From the NCBI RefSeq assembly GCF_022398315.1, contig NZ_JAKEVF010000005.1:107821-171820 (forward strand): DNA of 64,000 nucleotides, in the 5' to 3' direction. The notes beneath the pieces are model-generated. The model was not told where the DNA came from and did no database searches. It saw nothing but the letters and a program-made list of their open reading frames with translations. The stretch comes from Shewanella sp. Isolate11 (GTDB lineage Bacteria; Pseudomonadota; Gammaproteobacteria; Enterobacterales; Shewanellaceae). The translations under genes and the position numbers were made by a program. Position 1 is the stretch's first letter, and each line of letters begins with the position of its first letter. This document shows, one piece after another, positions 7,915 through 16,785 of this stretch.

Positions 7915-8676
7915 TTAGCCCAATAAGGGATATTTAAAATTCTCAAAACCATCGGATGCGCTTACGGTACAACCGTTAATACAATTGGCTTCATCACTCA
8001 CCAAAAATGCCACAATATTGGCTATCTCACTGGGCTGAGTGAAGGTCTTACGCATCTGCTCTTTGCTGATATGGTTCCATAATCCAATCGCTTCATATTG
8101 GCGTAGCATAGGCGTATCGACTCGTCCAGGCGCTACAGCACAAACACGAATCCCTAATGGCGCGAGTTCTAGTGCTGCACACTTAGTCATCATGTCAACA
8201 GCGGCTTTGCTGACGTTATAGCTAAAGGTCATTTCAGCTGCCATTTGGGCGTAGACAGAAGAAGTGTTAAGGATCACTCCAGGAGTCGCCTGTGCTTGGA
8301 ACTGTCGGCCAGCGGCCAAAATGCCATAGTAAACACCGTTTTGATTAACCTTAGAGATGGGGTCAAAATCGGCATTGGGCTCATGCTCAAGTAACGGCTT
8401 AGCGGCCCCAATACCGGCGTTATTGATCATGATATCCAGCTTACCAAAACGCATGACAGCACTATTGACCATAGCTTCAACTTGCTGAAAATCGCTGACA
8501 TCTGCAGCAAACGTCTGAACAAGCTCAGGATCAAAATCGGCAAAGCATCCCAATGCTTTGTCATTCAGATCCACAGCCAAAACCTTAGCGCCTTCTTCTA
8601 TCAGTTTATTAATAATTGCTTGACCAATGCCGCCCCCTGCGCCAGTGACCACTGCAACTTTATCCGTTAATCGCAT
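7915..8676 (-). CDS. Short-chain dehydrogenase/reductase
   Basis: 253 residues, a classical SDR. The cofactor motif TGAGGGIG is at about residues 11-18, NNAGIG near 86, the catalytic Ser near 140 (NTSSVYA), YxxxK as YNVSKAA near 154, and PGRVDTPM after it. An acidic residue after the second strand (AVDLND) favours NAD over NADP. The product probably interconverts an alcohol and a ketone. It is the first gene of the leftward three-gene operon and is divergent from the AraC-type regulator 129 bases away. GTGAGGT lies just upstream of the ATG as ribosome binding site. Confidence 0.88.
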   Translation of the reverse strand: MRLTDKVAVVTGAGGGIGQAIINKLIEEGAKVLAVDLNDKALGCFADFDPELVQTFAADVSDFQQVEAMVNSAVMRFGKLDIMINNAGIGAAKPLLEHEPNADFDPISKVNQNGVYYGILAAGRQFQAQATPGVILNTSSVYAQMAAEMTFSYNVSKAAVDMMTKCAALELAPLGIRVCAVAPGRVDTPMLRQYEAIGLWNHISKEQMRKTFTQPSEIANIVAFLVSDEANCINGCTVSASDGFENFKYPLLG

Positions 8677-8736
8677 TTCAACCTCACGTCTTTATTATTA
8701 GTATCCCGCCCAACCTAGTGTAAAAACCCGCCAGAT

Positions 8737-8773
8737 ACTTGACATCTTACGATTAAAACTTGATATATTACGA
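8737..8773. promoter_or_regulatory. Direct-repeat operator, likely for the AraC-type regulator
   Basis: ACTTGACATCTTACGA (8737-8752) is repeated as ACTTGATATATTACGA (8758-8773): 14 of 16 bases agree and the copies are 21 bp apart, two helical turns. This is the typical form of an AraC-family binding site. The pair lies between the divergent SDR and regulator genes, 12 bp upstream of a -35-like TTTACA (minus strand, 8719-8724) for the operon, and it overlaps a TTGACA/TATATT-like promoter for the regulator itself. Confidence 0.65.
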
Positions 8774-8805
8774 AAGTCTAAAGTGGGTTACACCAGAGTA
8801 AAATT

Positions 8806-9807
8806 ATGTATTTGGTAAGAAGTGGCGCTGTAGATCAGTTTGAAAATACGGTATTGGAAATGGGACAAAACCCGATCAAAATCCTATTACAAGCCGGACT
8901 ATCACAGGCACAATTGCGCGATCCCAACACTTATATTGCCTATCCAAGATTAGCCGAGCTATTAGAGTTGGCAGCACAGCAATGTCAGCAGCCCCTATTT
9001 GGCGCCAAACTAGCGCAACAACAAACTCTTAAGGCGTTGGGCGATCTCCCCATGTTGGTGTCCCGCTCCGCAACCGTGGCCGATGCGCTGAGCAAGGTAA
9101 ATGAATACTTGTACTTGCATGCTTCTGGTGCTGCCCTCGAATTACAGAGCCAGCAAGAACACACCCGTCTGGTGCTAGATATCAATATTTACTCACCATT
9201 GGGAAGTGACCAATTAATGCAGATGAGTATCGCCCAATTAGCAATATTTACTGCAGGGCTACTTAATATCGACGCCCACAGTTTCATATTACACCTCAAC
9301 CAACAGAAACCACTCCAGCTAAACAGCGATGATTTAATCGGTTTACCCACGATTCGTTTTAACGAAAAATTTAATGGCATAGTGCTAAAAAACACTCAGC
9401 TTGCTAGCAAAAATCATCAAAATGAGGAAGCGCTGAGTCTACATTTGCAGAATCATCTACGCTATTTACAGAGCCAGTATCCCGACAATTTAGTCGACCA
9501 AACCCGCGACCTTATTAACCATCTGTTACCCACCGGAGAGTGTCGAATTGAACAAGTCGCGTTGGCCTTGAATCTACATCAACGCAGCTTGCAGACGCGT
9601 TTAAAACAGCAGCATCAAAGTTATCGCTCATTACTGCAACAAGTGCGTCAAGACCTAGCGCAACAACTACTCAGCCGTAATTCACAAACCATTACCGAAA
9701 TCGCCCTGCAACTAGGTTATGCCGAAGTCGCTGTATTTAGTCGTCATTTCCGTAGTTGGTTTGGGCAATCCCCGAGACAATGGCGCCAAGCACATCTGCG
9801 CAAGTAA
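8806..9807 (+). CDS. AraC-family transcriptional regulator
   Basis: 333 residues. The N-terminal two thirds match the arabinose-binding-like domain found in OruR/ArgR-type AraC proteins (PYRLAELLELAAQQC-like segment at 40-60, GDLPMLVSRSATVADAL near 80-100). The C-terminal region holds two helix-turn-helix motifs, the second being TITEIALQLGYAEVAVFSRHFRSWFGQSPRQWR. It is divergent from the SDR-cupin-dehydrogenase operon, and a two-copy direct repeat lies between them, so it most likely activates that operon and regulates itself. The inducer is unknown. Confidence 0.9.
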   Translation: MYLVRSGAVDQFENTVLEMGQNPIKILLQAGLSQAQLRDPNTYIAYPRLAELLELAAQQCQQPLFGAKLAQQQTLKALGDLPMLVSRSATVADALSKVNEYLYLHASGAALELQSQQEHTRLVLDINIYSPLGSDQLMQMSIAQLAIFTAGLLNIDAHSFILHLNQQKPLQLNSDDLIGLPTIRFNEKFNGIVLKNTQLASKNHQNEEALSLHLQNHLRYLQSQYPDNLVDQTRDLINHLLPTGECRIEQVALALNLHQRSLQTRLKQQHQSYRSLLQQVRQDLAQQLLSRNSQTITEIALQLGYAEVAVFSRHFRSWFGQSPRQWRQAHLRK

Positions 9808-9989
9808 TTGCCTTATAGCAAGCAGTATAAAGACGTGATCGCTCAGCAAGAATTTAGCGCTTAAGAGGCAAGGAGTGGAGGGCATAGTTGTTTTACTGTC
9901 AGACTCGTTAACACTGCATCAAAAATCCTAAAACTTGCCTTTTAGGCGTGTTTTGGCCCTGCCCACCGGGGATATATTCGCCCATGTAT

Positions 9990-10026
9990 AAAAAAGCCCC
10001 GAACATTTTCATGTTCGGGGCTTTTT
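9990..10026. terminator. Bidirectional terminator between the araC-type gene and typA
   Basis: AAAAAAGCCCCGAACAT, a short loop and ATGTTCGGGGCTTTTT form a 12-bp GC-rich stem with A and T tracts on both sides, placed between two convergent genes. Confidence 0.92.
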
Positions 10027-10076
10027 CATGTCTACTTAAGGCAGACGATTTATCGCACCTAAATAGAGCGGATAAA

Positions 10077-11900
10077 TTATGCGTCTTTCGCCGCGCGGTT
10101 ATGACGCTTACGATCATTCTCAGTTAAGTGACGCTTACGAACACGAATGCTCAGTGGTGTCACTTCGACTAACTCGTCATCATCGATAAATTCAAGCGCT
10201 TGTTCTAGCGTTAAGTTGATTGGCGGAGTCAGTACTTGCGCTTCATCAGTACCTGATGCACGCATGTTAGTTAGCTGCTTACCTTTCAAACAGTTCACTG
10301 TTAGGTCATTCGAACGAGAATGAATACCAACAACTTGGCCTTCATAAACTTCTACCGCATGACCAATAAACAAACGACCACGGTCTTGTAAACCAAATAG
10401 AGCGAAGGTCAATGCCTTACCCGTAGCGTTAGAAATCAATACACCGTTAGCACGTTGACCGATATCACCGCCCTTAACTGGACCATAATGATCGAAGGTG
10501 TGGTAAATCAGACCTGTACCTGAAGTTGCAGTTAAGAATTCAGTTTGGAAACCGATTAGACCACGGCTTGGGATAATGAAATCGATACGCACACGACCTT
10601 TACCATCAAGCTGCATATCTTTCATTTCAGCCTTACGAGTTCCCAGCTTCTCGATAACGGTACCTTGGTGCTCTTCTTCAACATCAACGGTTACCGTTTC
10701 GTATGGCTCACATGTTTCGCCATCGATCTCTTTCATGATCACTTCAGGACGAGATACGGCCAGTTCGTAACCTTCACGACGCATGTTTTCAATCAAGATA
10801 GAAAGGTGAAGTTCACCACGACCCGATACACGGAAACGATCTGGACTGTCAGTTTCTTCAACACGTAATGCAACGTTATGAACTAATTCCTGCTCTAGAC
10901 GCTCAAGGATGTTACGTGAAGTAACGTATTTACCTTCTTTACCTGCAAATGGAGAAGTGTTGACCTGGAAGGTCATCGTCAGAGTCGGCTCATCAACAGA
11001 AAGTGGCGGCAATGCTTCAACAGCAGTTGTGGCACAAACAGTATCAGAAATTTTAAGCTCACCAAGACCAGTAATAGCAACGATATCGCCCGCGTTAGCC
11101 ACTTCAACTTCGGTACGCTCTAGACCCATGTAACCTAATACTTGACCCATTTTACCGTTACGAGTTTTGCCGTCAGCACCGACGATTGTCACTTGTTGAT
11201 TGGTCTTAACGCTACCACGCTTGATACGGCCTACACCGATAACACCCACATATGAGTTGTAATCAAGCTGTGAGATCTGCATCTGGAAATCACCTTCTGC
11301 ATCGGCATCAGGAAAAGACACTTTCTCAACGATAGTTTCAAATAATGGTGTCATATCAACACCAGTTTCTTCTGGATCTAATGTAGCGTAACCGTTTAAT
11401 GCAGAAGCATAAACGATAGGGAAATCTAGCTGCTCATCGGTTGCACCTAAGTTATCGAATAGATCAAACACTTGGTCTATAACCCAATCTGGACGAGCAC
11501 CTGGACGGTCAATCTTGTTAATCACAACGATTGGCTTAAGGCCTTGAGCAAACGCTTTTTTAGTTACGAAACGCGTTTGCGGCATTGGACCATCAACCGC
11601 ATCAACCAATAGTAATACGCAGTCAACCATAGAAAGAACACGTTCAACTTCACCACCGAAGTCAGCGTGGCCAGGGGTATCAACGATGTTAATACGGTAA
11701 TCATTCCACTTGATGGCAGTATTCTTTGCAAGAATCGTGATCCCACGTTCCTTTTCAAGATCGTTGGAATCCATCACCCGCTCAGCGGCCTCTCCTCGAG
11801 TCTCAAGGGTTCCAGACTGTGCCAGCAACTTATCAACCAGGGTCGTTTTACCATGGTCAACGTGTGCAATAATGGCGATGTTACGTAAATTCTCTAACAC
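10077..11900 (-). CDS. typA: Ribosome-dependent GTPase TypA/BipA
   Basis: 607 residues, normal for the family. The translational-GTPase G domain shows [15 protein letters not shown] (G1, about 11-25), the [15 protein letters not shown] switch (about 74-88) and NKIDRPGA (about 128-135), followed by the beta-barrel, an EF-G-like domain ([18 protein letters not shown]) and the BipA C-terminal domain. It binds ribosomes and is needed for growth and ribosome assembly at low temperature and under stress. It is divergent from glnA, the same arrangement as in E. coli. The 369-base gap between them holds the glnA control region. The C-terminus is Lys/Arg-rich ([11 protein letters not shown]). Confidence 0.97.
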   Translation of the reverse strand: MLENLRNIAIIAHVDHGKTTLVDKLLAQSGTLETRGEAAERVMDSNDLEKERGITILAKNTAIKWNDYRINIVDTPGHADFGGEVERVLSMVDCVLLLVDAVDGPMPQTRFVTKKAFAQGLKPIVVINKIDRPGARPDWVIDQVFDLFDNLGATDEQLDFPIVYASALNGYATLDPEETGVDMTPLFETIVEKVSFPDADAEGDFQMQISQLDYNSYVGVIGVGRIKRGSVKTNQQVTIVGADGKTRNGKMGQVLGYMGLERTEVEVANAGDIVAITGLGELKISDTVCATTAVEALPPLSVDEPTLTMTFQVNTSPFAGKEGKYVTSRNILERLEQELVHNVALRVEETDSPDRFRVSGRGELHLSILIENMRREGYELAVSRPEVIMKEIDGETCEPYETVTVDVEEEHQGTVIEKLGTRKAEMKDMQLDGKGRVRIDFIIPSRGLIGFQTEFLTATSGTGLIYHTFDHYGPVKGGDIGQRANGVLISNATGKALTFALFGLQDRGRLFIGHAVEVYEGQVVGIHSRSNDLTVNCLKGKQLTNMRASGTDEAQVLTPPINLTLEQALEFIDDDELVEVTPLSIRVRKRHLTENDRKRHNRAAKDA

Positions 11901-12053
11901 GGATAAACCTCTATACCATCAAAAAAATAGGATATTGCCCATAGCCTTAATAATAGCTATTGCAATAAAAAACGTGCCATTCTACTCTAGCCGAGGGCTC
12001 TCGCACAGGATTATTTTTTAGTCAGCAATGAATCGCTATGTTTATCTTGGTGC

Positions 12054-12108
12054 GCACCACAATGGTGAATGCACCATTAAAAAGCAATCACCGCACCATT
12101 ACGGTGCA
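12054..12108. promoter_or_regulatory. Two NtrC binding sites (glnA enhancer)
   Basis: GCACCACAATGGTGAA (12054-12069) and GCACCATTACGGTGCA (12093-12108) both fit the NtrC site GCACC-N5/6-GGTGC. The centres are 39 bp apart, close to four helical turns. A lone half-site TGCACCA lies at 12070-12076. They stand about 65-110 bp upstream of the sigma-54 promoter, the usual enhancer position. Confidence 0.88.
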
Positions 12109-12170
12109 AATGTGCGCATCCCGCTCAGTCCCCTCTTTCTCAAAACACCAATAATCAAGGAGTTAAAACT

Positions 12171-12188
12171 TTGGCATGACTCTGGCTT
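12171..12188 (+). promoter_or_regulatory. Sigma-54 promoter of glnA
   Basis: TTGGCATGACTCTGGCTT matches the -24/-12 consensus TTGGCACG-N4-TTGCT with the invariant GG and GC exactly 12 bp apart. It predicts a transcript start near 12200, about 70 bases before the glnA ATG. Confidence 0.88.
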
Positions 12189-12269
12189 ATCTCTGTGCAG
12201 AACAGCCTTAGGCGCAACCTTGAATTATAGTAAGAAGGGCATCCCCTCTACCTACTTGGAGAATTAAGC

Positions 12270-13679
12270 ATGTCAGTTGAATCTGTTTTACAACAACTAG
12301 AAGAGTTTGAAGTTAAGTTTGTTGATTTACGTTTTACCGATACTAAAGGTAAAGAGCAGCACGTTTCTATTCCGTCTCATCAAGTTGATGCCGATTTCTT
12401 CGAAGACGGTAAAATGTTCGATGGTTCTTCTATTGCTGGCTGGAAAGGCATTAACGAATCTGACATGGTACTGATGCCAGACCCATCTTCATTCCTTTTA
12501 GATCCTTTCACTGAAGAAACTACAGCACTGATTCGTTGCGATATCCTAGAACCTGCCACTATGACAGGCTACGATCGTGACCCACGCTCTATAGCTAAGA
12601 AAGCTGAAGAATATCTTATCTCTACGGGTATTGCTGATACAGTGCTTATCGGTCCAGAGCCAGAATTTTTCCTATTTGACGACGTACGCTTTGGTACTGA
12701 CATGTCAGGTTGTTTCGTTAAAATCGATGCTAAAGAAGCAGCTTGGAACTCAGGTACTTCTTATGAAGATGGCAACACAGGTCACCGTCCATTCGTTAAA
12801 GGCGGTTACTTCCCAGTTGCACCGGTTGACTCTTCACAAGACCTACGTAGCGCTATGTGTCTTATCCTTGAAGAGATGGGTCAAGTTGTTGAAGCACATC
12901 ACCACGAAGTGGCGACTGCAGGTCAAAACGAAATCGCAACTCGTTTCAACACCCTAACTAACAAGGCTGATGAAATTCAAATCCTTAAGTATGTGGTTCA
13001 CAACACGGCACACGCTTACGGTAAGACAGCAACTTTCATGCCTAAGCCAATCGTTGGTGACAACGGTAGCGGAATGCACGTTCACCAATCTCTAGCTAAA
13101 GACGGTGTTAACTTATTCTCTGGTGACAAGTATGCAGGTCTAAGTGAAACTGCGCTTTACTACATCGGTGGTATCATCAAGCACGCTCGCGCGCTTAACG
13201 CTTTCACGAACCCAAGCACTAACTCTTACAAGCGTTTGGTTCCACACTTCGAAGCGCCAGTAATGCTTGCATACTCTGCACGTAACCGCTCTGCTTCAAT
13301 CCGTATCCCAGTGGTACCAAGCCCTAAAGCGCGTCGTATTGAAACTCGCTTCCCAGATCCAACGGCTAACCCATATTTAGCATTTGCTGCACTATTGATG
13401 GCAGGTCTTGACGGTATCCAAAACAAGATCCACCCAGGCGAAGCAATGGATAAAGACTTGTATGATCTACCTGCCGAAGAAGCAGCAGAGATCCCACAAG
13501 TTGCGACGTCTCTAGAAAACGCACTAGAAAATCTAGCTGCTGATCATGAGTTCCTAACTAAAGGCGGCGTATTCAGCACAGACTTCATCGAGTCTTATAT
13601 TGCACTGAAAACGGCTGAGTCTGAGAAAGTATCTCGCACGACTCATCCACTTGAGTTTGAACTTTACTACAGCTTGTAA
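12270..13679 (+). CDS. glnA: Glutamine synthetase, type I
   Basis: 469 residues, the standard length of the dodecameric GSI-beta enzyme that makes glutamine from glutamate, ammonia and ATP. Visible signatures are the N-terminal FDGSSIAGW loop (about 49-57), the metal/substrate motif [15 protein letters not shown] (about 207-221), [10 protein letters not shown] (about 264-273), the ATP-binding KAR region and the adenylylation loop DLYDLPAEE, whose Tyr is modified by GlnE. Ribosome binding site TTGGAGA lies ten bases upstream. Transcription is expected from the sigma-54 promoter at 12171 under NtrC. The codon choice is strongly biased, consistent with high expression. Confidence 0.98.
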   Translation: MSVESVLQQLEEFEVKFVDLRFTDTKGKEQHVSIPSHQVDADFFEDGKMFDGSSIAGWKGINESDMVLMPDPSSFLLDPFTEETTALIRCDILEPATMTGYDRDPRSIAKKAEEYLISTGIADTVLIGPEPEFFLFDDVRFGTDMSGCFVKIDAKEAAWNSGTSYEDGNTGHRPFVKGGYFPVAPVDSSQDLRSAMCLILEEMGQVVEAHHHEVATAGQNEIATRFNTLTNKADEIQILKYVVHNTAHAYGKTATFMPKPIVGDNGSGMHVHQSLAKDGVNLFSGDKYAGLSETALYYIGGIIKHARALNAFTNPSTNSYKRLVPHFEAPVMLAYSARNRSASIRIPVVPSPKARRIETRFPDPTANPYLAFAALLMAGLDGIQNKIHPGEAMDKDLYDLPAEEAAEIPQVATSLENALENLAADHEFLTKGGVFSTDFIESYIALKTAESEKVSRTTHPLEFELYYSL

Positions 13680-13696
13680 TCTTCAAGTTGATTAGC

Positions 13697-13724
13697 AAAA
13701 ACCGCCTTAATTGGCGGTTTTTTT
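13697..13724 (+). terminator. glnA terminator
   Basis: AAAACCGCC, a six-base loop and GGCGGTTTTTTT, starting 18 bases after the stop codon. Confidence 0.9.
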
Positions 13725-13911
13725 ATGTCTGACAATTCTTATCAGGCAGCCATAAATACTCACCCATCAAACGGCCAGTGCTTGTTATTAGCAAACAGAT
13801 GTACCAGCCTGTTTTTAGCCTAATTTTTGCTATTTAGCGCATTTAAAATGATTTATCTTTAATGACAAACTGCTATCATGGATGAGCCGTTAATCTACAG
13901 TAGAATCCATT

Positions 13912-14733
13912 ATGTCGAACCGTAATCCTTTCGAATGTTTCACTTGGAAAAGTGATGTTTTTAGTTGTGAAAGTAATGATATTGATACCTTTTATGAGCG
14001 TTTAGCTGAACAGGTTTCAAGACTCGGATTACAGGAAAGAAAGCTTGGAGAAACTGGCGATTACCCCATTAACTTCTATCAGTCACCAGCGCAGAAGTCG
14101 GGGCAACCTTCCATCTTAATTAGTGCAGGTTTCCATGGTGAAGAAGCCGCTGGCCCTTGGGGGATGCTGTATTTCCTCAATGAACTTGAGCCCGAACTAT
14201 TTAGTCAACTTAACCTCAGCCTATTGCCGTTAGTTAACCCTACGGGCTTTAAGAAGGGACATCGTTTCAATAAATCGGGTCAAAACCCGAATCGTGGTTT
14301 TGTGCTCGAAAATGGCCGCGGTAAAACCGATGATGCTTCTACCGAAGGCAAGCTGTTAATTGAACACTCACAGTTACTACAAGCCGCCAGTAAAAACGGT
14401 ATCCTGACCTGCCATGAAGATGTGCTTCAAAAACACACCTACATCTATTCTTTCGAAGCCAATCAAACACCGGGGAAGTTTAGCCGTAACCTACGCGACG
14501 CCTTAGGCCATTATTTCCCTATCGCTGAAAATGGCTTGATTGACGATTGCCCTATTGAAGATGGCATTATTTTTAACCACTTCGATACTTCGTTCGAAGC
14601 GTTTCTAGTACGTCTCGGCGCCAGTGTTGGCGTGTGCAGCGAAACCCCAGCATTACAAGGTCTCGATCAACGTATCATGGCCAATGCCGCAGTAATGAAA
14701 CGTTTCGTTGAACTAACCCTCGAAAATAGCTAA
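13912..14733 (+). CDS. M14-type metallopeptidase / desuccinylase-like protein
   Basis: 273 residues related to the zinc carboxypeptidase M14 / succinylglutamate desuccinylase group. The zinc ligands are seen as HGEE within SAGFHGEEAAGPWG (about residues 73-86) and a later His in LTCHEDV (about 164-170); NPTGF and the NPNRGF segment (about 115-130) supply substrate-binding residues. A catalytic Glu is likely in CSETPAL (about 243-249). It has no signal peptide, so it should act in the cytoplasm. The substrate is not clear. The gene sits alone between glnA and the ntrBC group, with a weak ribosome binding site and a strong hairpin behind it. Confidence 0.78.
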   Translation: MSNRNPFECFTWKSDVFSCESNDIDTFYERLAEQVSRLGLQERKLGETGDYPINFYQSPAQKSGQPSILISAGFHGEEAAGPWGMLYFLNELEPELFSQLNLSLLPLVNPTGFKKGHRFNKSGQNPNRGFVLENGRGKTDDASTEGKLLIEHSQLLQAASKNGILTCHEDVLQKHTYIYSFEANQTPGKFSRNLRDALGHYFPIAENGLIDDCPIEDGIIFNHFDTSFEAFLVRLGASVGVCSETPALQGLDQRIMANAAVMKRFVELTLENS

Positions 14734-14744
14734 TTCGCCACACC

Positions 14745-14774
14745 TTAGCGCAGCTGCACTGCAGCATGCGCTAA
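14745..14774. other. Strong hairpin after the M14-type gene
   Basis: TTAGCGCA and TGCGCTAA form a perfect outer 8-bp stem, and GCTGCA/TGCAGC continue it inside with one bulged base. No T run follows, so it is not a standard terminator; it could protect the 3' end or act as a factor-dependent stop. The remaining gap to 15027 shows nothing I recognise. Confidence 0.6.
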
Positions 14775-15027
14775 ATTAGCACAAAGAGTACACCTCAGAT
14801 TTAATACTAACTCTGTTGTAATTTTGTAGTCTCAAAGCGGAAATATTCGCTACTCGTTCACCAGAGAATTGATAGCTCACTTCTGTTTCATTGAGCTCGG
14901 CCGAGGTTAAGCCATAAAAATGAATACTCAGTGATAGTATGCTGTCATTAGCCCAACTATTTTAAGCATGATTTTTCACTCAAATGCAGCTAATCTGATA
15001 AAAGGGCTCAAGTAAAAGGAACTATTT

Positions 15028-15570
15028 ATGCGCACGCTGCTACTCATCACTATCATGCTGCTAACTGCGTCTGCATCGGCGACCGTCTACAAATGGGTTG
15101 ATAAAGACGGCAAAGTTCACTATTCAGATACCCCAGTAGAAAACTCTCAAACTGTTGAATTTAAAAGCAGTACTGAAAACAACATCAAGCTTCCACCTCC
15201 TGTAGTCTTGCCCAATTCTCCCAAGGGTCAACCTCAAGATGAACAAGCGCCTTACCAGATTTCGATCACCAGCCCCTATGAAGAGGAAACCCTGCGCGAC
15301 AATAACGGTGAAATTACCATTACCGCCAGCATTGAACCCGAACTCGCCACCCGTCATAAACTCGTGCTACTCATGGATGGCAAGCGCGTCGGTGTTCCCC
15401 AGTCTAACGCTATATTTAAGTTAGAAAATGTCGATCGTGGCGAGCATGTTTTTGAAATACACGCAATCGCACAAAACGGCAAACAACTTGCATCTACTCC
15501 TCCAAGAACCGTATTTCTTCATCGAGCAATTATAAACTCAGCCACCAGGCCAGCCGTTACCGGTCAATAA
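15028..15570 (+). CDS. DUF4124-domain exported protein
   Basis: 180 residues. A signal peptide (1-18, ending SASA) is followed directly by the DUF4124 core TVYKWVDKDGKVHYSDTP (about 19-36), then a Pro-rich linker and an Ig-like domain (about 75-165) with the hydrophobic pattern of a beta sandwich. The function is unknown; proteins of this kind are often found upstream of ntrB in marine gammaproteobacteria. Its stop overlaps an A/T-rich hairpin that may terminate or attenuate transcription before the NtrC sites of ntrB. The start has AAAGGAACT nine bases upstream. Confidence 0.85.
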   Translation: MRTLLLITIMLLTASASATVYKWVDKDGKVHYSDTPVENSQTVEFKSSTENNIKLPPPVVLPNSPKGQPQDEQAPYQISITSPYEEETLRDNNGEITITASIEPELATRHKLVLLMDGKRVGVPQSNAIFKLENVDRGEHVFEIHAIAQNGKQLASTPPRTVFLHRAIINSATRPAVTGQ

Positions 15571-15592
15571 AAAACAAATACTATTGTTTTTT
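15569..15592 (+). terminator. A/T-rich terminator or attenuator before ntrB
   Basis: AAAAAACAA, six-base loop, TTGTTTTTT: a perfect 9-bp stem that begins at the stop codon of the DUF4124 gene and ends in a T run. Confidence 0.55.
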
Positions 15593-15647
15593 AAAGGGTT
15601 ACAAAGAGTGCATTTCTTTTCGCTTCGATGAAGTTCGCTTGCACCAC

Positions 15648-15676
15648 GCACCAAATTGGTGCACCATATTGGTGCA
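15648..15676. promoter_or_regulatory. Two overlapping NtrC sites before ntrB
   Basis: GCACCAAATTGGTGCA (15648-15663) and GCACCATATTGGTGCA (15661-15676) are both perfect NtrC palindromes that share three bases; a further GCACC lies at 15641. The pair ends 21 bases before the ntrB start, a place where bound NtrC should block transcription rather than activate it, as at the E. coli glnL promoter. No -24/-12 promoter is visible downstream. Confidence 0.85.
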
Positions 15677-15697
15677 GCTTATTCCTTGGAGTCGTAA

Positions 15698-16741
15698 ATG
15701 AACACAGACCCATTGCTCAATCATCTAGTGACAGCCGTCATTGTCATTAATGGTGATCTCAAACTGCGCTACGCCAACAGCGCAGCCGAGCAATTATTGG
15801 GATTGGGCAGCCATCGGCTAACCGAACACAATTTTGATGATTGCTATCAAGAGTTAAGTGTCGAATCGGATCTTCTCACCGCAGCCATTAACGAACATCA
15901 AGGGCTCACAGTTAACGCGGCAACCATCATTACTCTTGATGGTCAACAACATACGGTCGATGTCACCTTAACACCTATAGAAATTGGCGGTGATGAGGTT
16001 CAAGGCTTATTAGAGCTGCGCCAAGTGGATCAGCAACGACGCATTTTGCAACAGCTCACCATAGATGCTCAACAGCAGGCGGCACAGTATCTGGTGCGTA
16101 ACTTAGCTCATGAGATTAAAAATCCGCTTGGCGGCTTACGAGGGGCAGCGCAGCTGTTAGCCAGGGAGTTAGAAAATGATGAGCAAAGAGAATTTACCGA
16201 CCTCATTATTGAACAAGCGGATCGCCTACGTAATCTCGTCGACCGCCTACTGGGACCGCAGAAGCCTTCGCAACACAGCATTCATAATATTCATGAAGTG
16301 ATCCAGAAGGTGATCAAATTGGTGCAGGTAACACTGCCAAAAAATATTGCGCTGATTCAAGATTATGATCCCTCAATCCCTGATATCGAAATGGACCAAG
16401 AGCAGCTTCAACAGGCGGTACTCAATATCGTACAAAACGCGATTCAAGCCTTAGAAGATGGCGGCGAGATCCGCATTAAAACCCGAACCCAACACCAAGT
16501 CACTCTCGGTTCCGAGCGACATAAACTGGTATTGGCGTTGTCGATTATTGACGATGGTCCGGGGATTAAACCCGAATTAATGGACACCCTGTTTTATCCC
16601 ATGGTAACCGGGCGTGAACAAGGTTCAGGGCTGGGACTTTCCATCGCCCATAACTTTGCCCGTTTACATGGAGGCCGCATCGACTGCACCTCGGTAGTAG
16701 GGCAAACCGAATTCACCATTTTATTGCCCGTGAAAAGCTAA
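15698..16741 (+). CDS. ntrB: Nitrogen sensor histidine kinase NtrB (GlnL)
   Basis: 347 residues, the usual length. An N-terminal PAS domain (about 1-110) is followed by the dimerisation helix with the phosphorylated His in NLAHEIKNPLGGL (about 137-149) and the ATPase domain with the N box (VLNIVQNAIQAL), DDGPGI and GSGLGLSIAHNFARLHGG. It phosphorylates or, when bound by GlnB (PII), dephosphorylates NtrC according to nitrogen status. It is cytoplasmic with no membrane segment. ntrC follows 38 bases later. TTGGAGTCGTAA gives the ribosome binding site, and the overlapping NtrC sites upstream suggest autogenous repression. Confidence 0.96.
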   Translation: MNTDPLLNHLVTAVIVINGDLKLRYANSAAEQLLGLGSHRLTEHNFDDCYQELSVESDLLTAAINEHQGLTVNAATIITLDGQQHTVDVTLTPIEIGGDEVQGLLELRQVDQQRRILQQLTIDAQQQAAQYLVRNLAHEIKNPLGGLRGAAQLLARELENDEQREFTDLIIEQADRLRNLVDRLLGPQKPSQHSIHNIHEVIQKVIKLVQVTLPKNIALIQDYDPSIPDIEMDQEQLQQAVLNIVQNAIQALEDGGEIRIKTRTQHQVTLGSERHKLVLALSIIDDGPGIKPELMDTLFYPMVTGREQGSGLGLSIAHNFARLHGGRIDCTSVVGQTEFTILLPVKS

Positions 16742-16785
16742 GTAGGTAACCAACTAGTGAGCATTCAACTTAAGAGAGTATGCGT

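Noticed and set aside
12028..12267. 79-codon frame upstream of glnA
   Set aside because: It spans the two NtrC sites and the sigma-54 promoter, has no ribosome binding site, and is explained by regulatory sequence.
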